A stretch of 64,000 bases of DNA from Enoplolaimus lenunculus (Eukaryota; Nematoda; Enoplea; Enoplida; Thoracostomopsidae): positions 124,001 to 188,000 of the forward strand of contig JASANG010001031.1 of assembly GCA_030248215.1 (NCBI GenBank), written 5' to 3'. Below the pieces are notes generated by a model that saw only the letters and a list, made by a program, of their open reading frames with translations, had not been told where the DNA came from and searched no databases. Each line of letters starts with the position of its first letter. Position 1 is the first letter of the stretch. Below are positions 25,265 to 35,337 of the stretch, one piece after another. A program made the translations under genes and the position numbers.

Positions 25265-25570
25265 TTGGGCCAATGTTACTTTTAGGGCCGTAATAGTAGA
25301 TTTAAGCGTATTCCGAAGCCTAAGTATAAGCCTAAGTCTTGCAAAAGTGAATTCCTAAGCCTAAAGCCTAAGCCTCAACCGGTCCATGTAGAGAACAGCG
25401 CCGGATAATTTTCCGGAGTGGCTGCAACATAGTCAGTTTAAAGCTGTAGACTAAATTTTTTGCTTAGGCGTATGCTTAGGCTTATGAATAGGCTCATCCT
25501 TATGCTTAGGCTTAGGTTTAGGTTAGGAATATGCTTATACTACTGTTCCGGCCCTCGTCTATACCTGGTC
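25265..25570. mobile_element. Two adjacent TTAGGC MITEs (subfamily 3 fragment, then subfamily 2)
   Basis: 25267-25379 starts GGGCCAATGTTACTTTTAGG and lacks its right end. 25381-25570 starts GGTCCATGTAGAGAACAG and ends TACTGTTCCGGCCC. Confidence 0.8.
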
Positions 25571-25894
25571 CGCTAAGCCTATACAAAAAGTGTAACCTAG
25601 AATCTAAACCTACTCTTGTATAGACCCGTCAGAAACCTGGACGTCCCTAAGAGTAACATGGGCCGTGCATTGTGTATTATTCCTGTCACATTTGCGATAG
25701 GTTATTAAACTATAATGTATGCTGAATGAGCTTAGTGTTATATACCATGAGTTAACGCTTAATAAACATGGTTTCCCGGAACCTTTCAGGTATCCCGCAG
25801 TTGTATGCCGTTCGTCGTACCCATAAACTGTTAGATAACTCGCAGAGTATACCCGGATATCCGTTTTGAGTAAACATTTAGTGTCGGTTTCTGT

Positions 25895-26055
25895 GGTCCA
25901 TGTATAGAACAGGGCCGGAACGTTTTCCGGCCGGACTGTAATAGAGTAAACTTAAGCTTTAGACTAGTTTTTTGCTTTAGGTTTAGGTTTAAGCTTAGGC
26001 TTAGGCTTAGGAATACGCTTATACTACTGTTCCGGCCCTGTTCTATACATTGGCC
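25895..26055. mobile_element. TTAGGC MITE, subfamily 2, short
   Basis: GGTCCATGTATAGAACAGG start and CTGTTCCGGCCCTGTTC end with only a few hexamers between. Confidence 0.9.
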
Positions 26056-26351
26056 GGTTGTTTATGAAAATACCGGATGTCCGAAAATTGTATTTTTATG
26101 CTCACAGTTGGCTTTAAATCGCTCAAACGTCATTCGTTTTAAGTACAAACATGCTGACAAAATTTGATTTGATGCGAAAATTACAAAATTCTATCAAATC
26201 TGACCAATAAAACTGAAGGAATACGCTATTTTTTCGTCAGTTTTTTTAATCGTCCAATGAATAATTGCGTTACCTCAATTGTATTGGCTTAAAAATAACA
26301 CATCGTTTAAACTTTTATACTTTGAATATCCGTTTCTGTTACTATTTTTGA

Positions 26352-26511
26352 GGCCCATTTAAAGTCAGAGGCGGAACGTTTTTTGTGGGACTACAATAGA
26401 GTAAGCTGTAGCTTTAGACTATTTTTTGCGTAGCCTTAGGTGTAAGCTCATTCTTACGCTTAGGTTTAGGAATATGCTTACACTACTGGCCCTGATCTAC
26501 TCATTGGCCAT
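26352..26511. mobile_element. TTAGGC MITE, subfamily 1
   Basis: GGCCCATTTAAAGTCAGAGG start; right end partly lost (ACTGGCCCTGATCTACTC). Confidence 0.8.
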
Positions 26512-26634
26512 TTCTGCTATCATATAGTTACACCATAGTAAAATCATAACTGGTCGTCAATATTTGTTGTAAAAATATACATTTTGCATCTTTATGTTTG
26601 CGGATTGGCCGAGACACGACAGTTAAATTAATGT

Positions 26635-26866
26635 CGTCAATGGCGGATCCATGGAGGGCACACCGGCCGTGCCCCCCCAACAGCATCTCGACAAAAATTA
26701 TATTGAGTGTCAATTGCTGTTATACGCTGTTTATTTCGCTGTTTTATACACAATAGTATAAGCAGCTTATAATAAGCTGCCCTGTTATTTTACGCCGTTG
26801 TTTTTTGCTTAGTGAAATTTTGACCCCCCCCCCCCCAATTTTGAGATCCTGGATCCGCCATTGAAT
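26635..26866. mobile_element. GGCGGATCC-ended element
   Basis: CAATGGCGGATCCATGGAGG at the left and GATCCTGGATCCGCCATTG at the right. Confidence 0.75.
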
Positions 26867-26953
26867 GTCATCATGAAATTCGGATATTTTTATACTGGAA
26901 ACGGAATTGCATAAATTTCCACTTTCTAAGTATTTTATGTAAAAAATGAATTT

Positions 26954-27374
26954 TTGCAAATTATACATAAAACAGACTACGCCCACACAAACATCGTAGG
27001 ACAGAGGGTCAGGGTTGTTGTAGAACAGGTAAATTCCTCCGGCAGCACAGCGACGGATATTCAACGTCGCAAAGGAGTTCATCGAAAAATTAACCGTTTT
27101 GAGGCCTGTGTGGAATGCATTGTAGACGCCTGTAATTTACATAAACATTCCTTCCATCCATCATATGGTTTCAGCTACAAAAATGATTTGCAACTGCGTG
27201 GCAGTTTCCTTGGCAGAGGGGGTCTGCTATTCAGCGACTGTGTTTAGTCTTTATTGCTGTGGTATGGCCGGGTTTTCGGCTCTTATCTACTGGTGCCGTT
27301 TTTATTTGATCGTTGCCGAAACTTGTTCCTTAATATATTATTGCTTCAGCTGTTATTGTTTTTATTGTGAATAA
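26954..27374 (+). other. Unidentified open stretch, possible small gene or exon pair
   Basis: An open frame from 26954 to 27247 (YAHTNIVGQRVRVVVEQ .. GVHRKINRFEACVECIVDAC) overlaps, in another frame, a second one from 27165 to a stop at 27370-27372. The second is hydrophobic and Cys-rich (CCGMAGFSALIYWC) and its stop lies inside an AATAAA. A GTAAAT follows the first 50 bp. I cannot assign a family, nor decide whether it is a gene, a decayed receptor exon or chance. Confidence 0.25.
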
Positions 27375-27540
27375 AATATGCCGTGTAGAATGTAACGGAA
27401 TTAATATAATTGTATTAATTGAAGTCGAATTCCTCGAAAACTTATGTAATGTGGACCCCAATGGTATTCAGCTGTTATGCACTGCTAAAAGCTGTTACTG
27501 CACTTAGCAGTACTTGAGACATTATTAACTATGCATGTTT

Positions 27541-27605
27541 CGGTCCATGTAGAGATCAGGGGCGGAACGTTTTTCTGTGGGACTAGAATAGAGTAAGCTT
27601 AAGGA
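27541..27605. mobile_element. TTAGGC MITE, left end only
   Basis: GGTCCATGTAGAGATCAGGG then GCGGAACGTTTTTCTG; stops before the core. Confidence 0.75.
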
Positions 27606-27921
27606 TTTGAACAAAGCAGGATTACGAAACTTAAGCACCGACCCTGATATAGTAGCCGGATGTTATGAACTGCATATACTAAATTTGATTAAATCTTAAT
27701 ACATGTACATAAAACAGCAAATATAAAATTTATATATTTTTTGTATAATTAAAACTGGAACACCCCACGTACGGATTTTTGGTAAATTTCCAGAATACTT
27801 TGTTTACAATAGCTTCATAGCTACAAAACTTGTATACAGATTTTTATGCAGTCACATAAACTGTTGCGCATTACGCAAAATTGGACGACAAGTATATATG
27901 TATTAAGCTTTGTAGCCATAT

Positions 27922-28132
27922 TGGTCCCATGTAAAGATCAGGAGCGGAGAGATTTTCTGTGGGACTAGAAAAGTGTAAGCTTAAGCTTTAGACTAATTTT
28001 TTTGCTTGGCTTAGGTTTAGGCTTAGGCGAAGGCTTAGGCTTAGGAGTAAGCTCATCCTTATGCTTAGGCTTAATATGCTTGGGTATATGCTTATAATAC
28101 TGTTCCACCCCTGTTCTTCACATTGGCCCCAT
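27922..28132. mobile_element. TTAGGC MITE, subfamily 1
   Basis: GGTCCCATGTAAAGATCAGG start, CTGTTCCACCCCTGTTC end; CCATATT is repeated on both sides. Confidence 0.88.
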
Positions 28133-28314
28133 ATTGTGGAATGAAATGTTCCGTAAGTTACGCATGCATTTATAATCATTTATCACTAACCAGCGATTAG
28201 AATTTACAGTAATAGTCTATTAACTGAAACTCTAAATTCGGACAATTATAAACCCTGTTACGTTGCGTGGCTCGTGGTGAACACAGATTTATACTTTCAG
28301 TCAAATAGTTTGTT

Positions 28315-29410
28315 TAAACTATCGTTCAAAACTGTTCCAACTGCCGCTCAAACGTGTTCCAACTGTCGTTCAAAAGTGTTCCAACTGTCGTTCAAAAGTG
28401 TTCCAACTGTCGTTCAAAACTGTTCCAACTGTCGTTCAAAAGTGTTCCAATTGTCGTTCAAAAGTGTTCCAACTGTCGTTCAAAAGTGTTCCAACTGTCG
28501 TTCAGAAGTGTTCCAACTGTCGTTCAAAACTGTTCCAACTGTCGTTCAAAAGTGTTCCAACTGTCGTTCAAAAGTGTTCCAACTGTCGCTCAAAAGTGTT
28601 CCAACTGTCGTTCAAAACTGTTCCAACTGTCGTTCAAACGTGTTCCAACTGTCGTTCAAAAATGTTTCAACTGTCGTTCAAAAGTGTTCCAACTGTCGTT
28701 CAAAACTGTTCCAACTGCCGCTCAAACGTGTTCCAACTGTCGTTCAAAAGTGTTCCAACTGTCGTTCAAAAGTGTTCCAACTGTCGTTCAAAACTGTTCC
28801 AACTGTCGTTCAAAAGTGTTCCAATTGTCGTTCAAAACTGTTCCAATTGTCGTTCAAAAGTGTTCCAACTGTCGTTCAAAAGTGTTCCAACTGTCGTTCA
28901 AAACTGTTCCAACTGTCGTTCAAAAGTGTTCCAACTGTCGTTCAAAAGTGTTCCAACTGTCGTTCAAAAGTGTTCCAACTGTCGTTCAAAACTGTTCCAA
29001 CTGTCGTTCAAACGTGTTCCAACTGTCGTTCAAAAATGTTTCAACTGTCGTTCAAAAGTGTTCCAACTGTCGTTCAAAAGTGTTCCAACTGCCGCTCAAA
29101 CGTGTTCCAACTGTCGTTCAAAAGTGTTCCAACTGTCGTTCAAAAGTGTTCCAACTGTCGTTCAAAACTGTTCCAACTGTCGTTCAAAAGTGTTTCAATT
29201 GTCGTTCAAAACTGTTCCAACTGTCGTTCAAAAGTGTTCCAACTGTCGTTCAAAAGTGTTCCAACTGTCGTTCAAAACTGTTCCAACTGTCGTTCAAAAC
29301 TGTTCCAACTGTCGTTCAAAAGTGTTCCAACTGTCGTTCAAAACTGTTCCAACTGTCGTTCGAAAGTGTTTCAACTGTCGTTCAAAACTGTTTCAACTAC
29401 CGTTCAAAAT
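28315..29410 (+). repeat. 22-bp minisatellite array with a 374-bp higher-order repeat
   Basis: About 50 copies of a 22-bp unit, TGTTCCAACTGTCGTTCAAA plus two variable bases. Marker variants recur exactly 374 bp apart (CCGCTCAAACG at 28344, 28718 and 29092; AATGTTTCAA at 28661 and 29035), i.e. 17 units. Long open frames in all three forward frames follow from the absence of stops in the unit and are not genes. Confidence 0.95.
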
Positions 29411-30467
29411 TGTAGTACTGTAGTATACACGAGTATATTATAGATTATCCATTGCAAAAGCGATACAAGTTCTAAAAGTTTATGTTTTGGTTGTTTTTAA
29501 TCGAAATATGCGTCATGAAAATAGAGTAATGATACATGAAATTTGAATACGAGATGTATTTTTACTCAAATTTAGTTATGTCATTTTTTAAGTTTGAATT
29601 TTTTATGTTTTTAATTTTAACGAATTTGAAACATGGACTATCGGCAGATTTGGATGCGACCCGCGAACAGAATGAAATAAATTATTGACGTAAAGTATAT
29701 ATACGCGCGTGCGGGCCCGTAGCCAAGGGGGGAGTGGAAAATATTAGGTTCCCCCTAGAAAGTTTTCACGATTGCTTGTAGCTCATTGAAAACCCATGAA
29801 TGCCCTTCCTGAAAAATTTTTAGCCCCCCATAGCAAGGTAAGCTGACAACGGACCTGCCCGCGGATAAAGAATTCTAAAGCGCAGGTAAAAAATAATCAT
29901 TTCCGTTGTGATATACATTGCTTTGCTTGTCGAAAAATGGTTTGTTTTGCCAGACATTTGGGTACAGCCAACTGTCTGGCTATCAATTCGACAATTCGTC
30001 TTAGGTTGAATTGTTCCTCGATGATCCGGGTATAATTTGGGAACTGTTATTTTTCGTCTGCTTAAAAACTATAACTTTTGGCGCATGAAATTGCGAAAAA
30101 TGGTTTAAAATTAATAATTTAAACATTTAATTGAGTAGTTTTGTTTATATACCCGGTCAGCTCCTGGTTGCGACTTGCGCAAAATAATGACGTTAGTAAC
30201 AGTCAGAGTATACTGTGACAGAATGCAAGGCCACGTAACATCATCGATACATCGAATTATGTAACTTTTTCCGAATGCAGAACAAAAAATAAGGGTCAGT
30301 TCTCGCTGCCAAAAACTTGCACGTGTGCATGAGGCTTTTACATTTTTCAAAAATCATTACTGTATCTACTAAAAAGGACTATTTTGCAGAATGGTATTGG
30401 AAACAGAAACAACGCGCTTTTATTGGTTAATTTTCTTGGCAAATCAAAGTGTTTCTCAAACAGAATG
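29411..30467. other. Intergenic stretch after the 22-bp satellite
   Basis: Apart from the GGGCCCGTAGCCA MITE at 29705 I see no gene; short ORFs only. Confidence 0.4.
29705..29865. mobile_element. GGGCCCGTAGCCA MITE
   Basis: GCGGGCCCGTAGCCAAGGGG start, inverse-like AGCAAGGTAAGCTG then CCTGCCCGC end; ATTGAAAACCCATGAATGCC interior shared with the other copies. Confidence 0.75.
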
Positions 30468-30609
30468 TACACTGCAAAATATGGTTAGTCAGATTGATTC
30501 TCTCCGAAATAGGCTCTACGGGACTACGCAAACTGAGTCAAATTCGAATACGCCAGAGTCAAACATGCGATTCAGTGAGTCGAATTGACTCACTATATTT
30601 TGCAGTGTA
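30468..30609. mobile_element. Fold-back GAGTCAAATT MITE
   Basis: TACACTGCAAAATATGGT start, TATTTTGCAGTGTA end, shorter centre than the 21417 copy. Confidence 0.85.
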
Positions 30610-31739
30610 GCCAATTGGACCAGTCCAAATGCACTGAACAATTTTGACGCCAGTCCAGTACGCTACAACTGACCAATCACAGCCCGATATACCTGTACTC
30701 TGTTGTTAATTATTTTTTTATTCAACCATAAACTGTTACTGCCTAGCCAGATACAGTAGCAATTGGTGTCATGCAAAGCCATGTTGGCCACATAGCAACA
30801 TCGGTACCGTGGCTATGCACATGTATCCCAAAAGGTGCCTAACCTCGATTCGGCCGTTTATTTGCGGGATATAAGCACAAAGCATTTTTGGTGCAACCCA
30901 AATTTCACAAGTGTCGACCTTACCAGAATGACGAAATCAGCTGCAATCATGTGAAAGTTCTATGGCCGATAAAGTTTCATAAGATTTCGAATTAACATTC
31001 GCGATCCCGGACGTAGAAAAGGGTGTTCGACTACCGGATACCGGACTAAAATTATACTGTTGGCTAAGTACGCGTCTATTCTCTAAATGCATATACTCTA
31101 CTGCACGCATTTTACTGCAGTACAGTTCAATTCACATTTTAAATTTTGCAAAAAAAACATTAAATATTTTGCCTCATTAATACGGCTTTTAAGCAAGTTT
31201 TTATGCATCAAACGTCCCGTTATCCTTGTCGAATGCAGTACATCACCGCGAAATATAATATTTAAGCCGATCTCGTTCATAGAATGCGGGTGTTTCGGTG
31301 GTTAACAGAATATTCAGTTTGTTACAAAAAACTTGAATCACACTTAAAATTTGAAATTTCAACAATCGAGAACAAATTTGAAACTTTTTCAACTTGAATA
31401 TGACAGATGCATAGGACTGAACTCGAGATAACTCTAACTTTAATCTGGGCTCATATTCTCAAATTGACACACTTCATTAACTGTATTATTTATAGATGGG
31501 CACCGGATATCCGGATATCCGGATATGAAAATATCCGCATATGTATCCGAAATGAAACGTGTATTCAAATATCATGCATTTGTCTGAAATTTTTTTGGAA
31601 TAATTTGCATGGTTTCACCACCAAAGTAGCTGGAGCTGACGAAAACAATTCTCTATCCAAACCTCAGTCAGAATATTATTATGATTCTGTTGTTTTTTAA
31701 TGGCAAATCTAAGTTAAAGCACAATTTATCGGTTGCAAC

Positions 31740-31920
31740 TTGCAAATTTAGGCTATACATACATGACCGTAGAGCCATAATTATAAAACCTGATTATGGA
31801 CCGGCCATTGCTCAGGGACGTCATCCAGCACGGACGTTTGAAGAGATCCGAGGATGCTTCAAAATAATTTTGCGCTGTCCAGAAGCCAACAAAAATTTAG
31901 AAAATTTAAATGATTATATT
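31740..31920 (+). pseudogene. Possible MutS-homologue (MSH4-like) exon fragment
   Basis: One frame reads IIIKPDYGPAIAQGRHP followed by ARTFEEI. This resembles the MSH4 stretch YVRPEF..LAIKQG(R/W)HP just before the ATPase core. No Walker A (GPNMSGKST) or other MutS exon is seen nearby, and the frame runs straight into a MITE remnant at 31928, so it looks like an isolated fragment. The match is short and made from memory. Confidence 0.3.
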
Positions 31921-31927
31921 CGGTGTA

Positions 31928-32042
31928 GACCAATTTTTATGCTAATGCTTAAGGTGTTGCTTAAGCGAAGTCTTATCCGTATGTTTAGTCTGGCTGATGA
32001 ATATATGCTTATACTATACCGTCTAACTCTATACATTGGCCC
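31928..32042. mobile_element. TTAGGC MITE fragment (right half)
   Basis: GCTTATACTATACCG and CTATACATTGGCCC ending, decayed core. Confidence 0.55.
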
Positions 32043-32589
32043 TTATGTTCGATGGAAAGACGCCTCTGCCCCTACAGTAAAATTATATATATAGGTGTAT
32101 TTTCACCCACCCCCTTTACCAGAAATTTGTGAAACCGCCAATAATATACGCAAGTAAGGCAAATATTTTGGGCTAAAGATAGTAAACTATATGAATTATC
32201 CGAAAAATGGTGACAAAACACACCTTTACCGTCAGATCTGTGTGTGCTTGAAGCGGCATCCTGTCAGGGTCATTTTACCTCCCACAATAACCAGACAGGC
32301 TTCATGAGTCACAAGAGTACTCAAAAAACCGTAGTTTGACTGTACAGAACAACAGTAAAACTGTATTGTTTCCAGTAACTGAAGCATACTTAGTTCGCTA
32401 ACGTTTACCAGCTGGCACTAAACGTAATATTATTTAGCATTCAGTATAACATGTACTGTTTTGAGTTTATCTAAACTTTAAGCATAGTTTTTACTAGTGG
32501 CTTACAGAGTTTGATTAGTTAAAATAATGCGTATATAGGCCGACAGCTCCGAAACCAGGAAGAATTAATAGCGACGGCAAGATGGTATA

Positions 32590-32660
32590 ACAGGATGCAA
32601 CCGGAATTCCAGTTCCGGCAGGCAAATGTGCTATTTTTCACTATCCGGTTCCGGTAATAA
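32590..32660. mobile_element. CAGGGTG-family MITE fragment
   Basis: CAGGATGCAACCGGAATTCC start with CCGGTTCCGG; no second end was found. Confidence 0.45.
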
Positions 32661-32899
32661 AGATGGTATTTTTCAGGCGAATTTTCGGATATTTTTGGTA
32701 TTGAAAATTTTTCTCATTTGAAAATTTAAGATAAATTGGCATATTAACAACTTTAGACACGTAATTGATGCGTTCAAAAACGAACCCAGAACCGCAGATA
32801 TTTGGACATAGGTACGAAACAATTCGGACGTGTATATATTCGCCGTCGGCAAGCCGAAATTTCTCCAGTCTTAAATAAAAACGCATTCCACTATAGGCA

Positions 32900-33012
32900 A
32901 TATGGCCCATATTATTTTTAGGGGCGTCCAGGTTTCTGGTGCGTGTGTAAAAGAGTAGGTTTAGATTCAAGATTACATTTTTTTGCTTAGGATTAGGCTT
33001 GGACTTAGGAAA
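32900..33012. mobile_element. TTAGGC MITE, subfamily 3, one half
   Basis: GGCCCATATTATTTTTAGG, GGCGTCCAGGTTTCTGG and GATTAGGCTTGG; the other half is missing. Confidence 0.65.
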
Positions 33013-33129
33013 ATTTGGAAGTTTTGTACTATGGTTTTCAGTTTATGAAAACAGTATGCAACACAAGATCCCTCTATGAAATTTTTATGGAATATATCCA
33101 TCATCCTTTTAATGTGTTTACCAGATTTA

Positions 33130-33300
33130 ACCCCCATGTGTGGTGTAATATCTTCCCAAGTCGTGAGATTCCACAAGGGCTCAGATATGAAATTTTTCTA
33201 GCTCAGTGGCGATGGTCAACTTTTTTTCACACGAGAGTCCGGGGTTCGAATCCTGGTTTAAAATGAGATTTAGGATAAAAGTGAAAATATTTATATTTTA
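33130..33300 (+). repeat. tRNA-like SINE copy
   Basis: Contains TAGCTCAGTGGCGATGG (A-box-like) and GGGTTCGAATCCTGG (B-box), preceded by AAGTCGTGAGATTCCACAAG. The same upstream leader occurs at 36650 and 39940. Confidence 0.55.
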
Positions 33301-34225
33301 GAAACGATTACAAATCAAAACATATTCAATCTGTTGTTTTACTGACCGGCGCTACAGTTGTTTTGAAACTTTTTCAGTCATTTTAAAATAGAAAATATGA
33401 ACGTTTTAAATTTTCAGTTAAACGGACATAAAATTTAACGACTTCAAAATCTGCTTTGAAGCGTTTATATGCCAAATATACACAACTGTGCGCACTGGCC
33501 TATAAAACATTTATTTTTTAATTCAACTCGTTTCATTAGCGTAAGTTTTGAGCCAAATTTTAGTTCACTAGTTCCTATATATCAAAAGTATACCCACGAC
33601 CACATATATTATATATTTCATTAATAGGAACTATAAGACGGAGTCATATCTGATAAAGCTGAGCGTTTTCTGATTGGTTACTTGATAGCGGCAAATTAGC
33701 TTAAACAAACTGCTTGGTATTGAACAGGTACATACCGATTACTTAGCCAATGAGAAAAGAGTATTCGCATCAGCTAATCATACTTGAGTATGGCTTTAAA
33801 GGTAGCAACCAAACACGAGGCGTGAACTTGTAACAGGAAAAGAATAACGCCGTTTGCTAGCCCAAGTCATAATTATGCCCTGGACTAGCTCAATTCGAAA
33901 TTGGGCTAAATTACGACTTAGGCTACGACATATACATACACATACAGGTGTATATAATATATATTGTTATATCTTCACCGTACAATAGCACCTATAACCA
34001 ATTATAGCGATTGCAGCACTTCCGGTTCTCACTGTTGGCACAGTAATAATTGGAACCAGGTCCAAAAACGGTGCTAAATTTCATACTTCTCTAATCACTG
34101 GTTTGAAAGCTACAAGACCTATCACCAACTAATAATGGGTCAAAATTCAGGTTCCCGATCAAAATATATTAAGTTCAGTTTGATTTTAGCTTGCATTTTA
34201 GAAACAATATTTAACGCGCAGCTAA

Positions 34226-34372
34226 GTGGGCTTAGGCTTAGGCTTAAAGCTTAGGTTTAGGCTTAGGCTTAGTAGGTTTAGGTTTAGGCTTAGGTTTAGG
34301 CTTAGGCTTAGGTTTAGGCTTAGGCTTAAGGCTTAGGCTTAGATTTAGACTTAGGCTTAGGCTTAGACTCGT
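34226..34372 (+). repeat. TTAGGC/TTTAGG-like array
   Basis: About 24 degenerate TTAGGC units without recognisable MITE ends; probably a core remnant. Confidence 0.8.
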
Positions 34373-34478
34373 ACGATGAGTATATAAAATAACCAAATTT
34401 GTATGCAGAAAATATAATGAAATTACACTTGAATACCACGAAGTGTAATTTGAACAGAGTATGGCAGAAACTTCTCAG

Positions 34479-34708
34479 ACAAACATTATGACATTTGTGT
34501 AACTGCCGAAGCCGGCCTCCTTACGATAAAACGGGAATATGGCCGTCTGGCGCCCTTGAAACGTTTCAGCCCCGTTCGCAAAAATGTTTCCGGATGTCCG
34601 CTTGCGAAATTCTTGGACTTCATCTGTCATGTTCAGCTCGTTGCAGAGTTGATATATTTTGCATATTACCTCAGTTTTCAGATAGTATTTTCACTTTTAG
34701 AATTGTAG
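34479..34708 (+). other. Unassigned open frame with a hydrophobic end
   Basis: After a CTTCTCAG acceptor-like site, 76 codons stay open (HYDICVTAEAGLLTIKREYG .. AKFLDFICHVQLVAELIYFA..) to a TAG. It is a possible exon or decayed membrane-protein exon; no family was recognised. A CAGGGTG element begins 17 bp later. Confidence 0.2.
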
Positions 34709-34724
34709 ATAAACGACAAATTGC

Positions 34725-35066
34725 CAGGGTGTAACCGGATATCCGTTTCCGTTATTTTGATCACTATCCGTTTTTGTTACAATTAGCAGTAAATATGGAC
34801 AAAAACTCAAATTATTTCGCACAAACCACGATGCAGCGAGAGTCCGCATTTAGTCAGTAGTCCCTATCTGGAGGCTTTTATTTGTCCCTACTTCTTTGGA
34901 ACACTGTCGGGTCAAAACCGGCTATATATGTACACAGTATGTGTTGTTGTCAGGTCTTGGTTATAGCATCGTTTTTTGGCACCAGTCCTAAGGGAGTGGG
35001 TAAACAATTTTTACAACTATGTGCGCATTATTACGCGGATGACCCATAATATCTAAATACACCCTG
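34725..35066. mobile_element. CAGGGTG-ended MITE
   Basis: CAGGGTGTAACCGG start, ACACCCTG end, flanks CAAATTGC and CAAACTGT (6 of 8). Confidence 0.7.
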
Positions 35067-35337
35067 CAAACTGTACTAATGTCTATACAGAGATATATAG
35101 CCGGATTACTAGGCTCTAATGATACCCATCTTTAACATTCGACCACAATTTTAGGTTAGAAAATAAACTAAATATTCTAATATATGCTCGCAAGAACATT
35201 CTACGATATCAACTACAATAGCAAATAATATGTGAATCTGTCGTTGCAATCAACTTAAAATTCGACCGCTTTTCAGTAATCGAATAAGCTCAATTTTGCT
35301 AAATTTACACTTTTTTAACCTAAAATTTTCAAAAATA

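Noticed and set aside
28315-29410. CRISPR-like array
   Set aside because: The repeats are directly abutting 22-mers with no unique spacers, in a eukaryotic context.
28274-29443. Long ORFs in all three forward frames
   Set aside because: A 22-bp unit without stops stays open in every frame; there is no start context, splice signal or amino-acid constraint.
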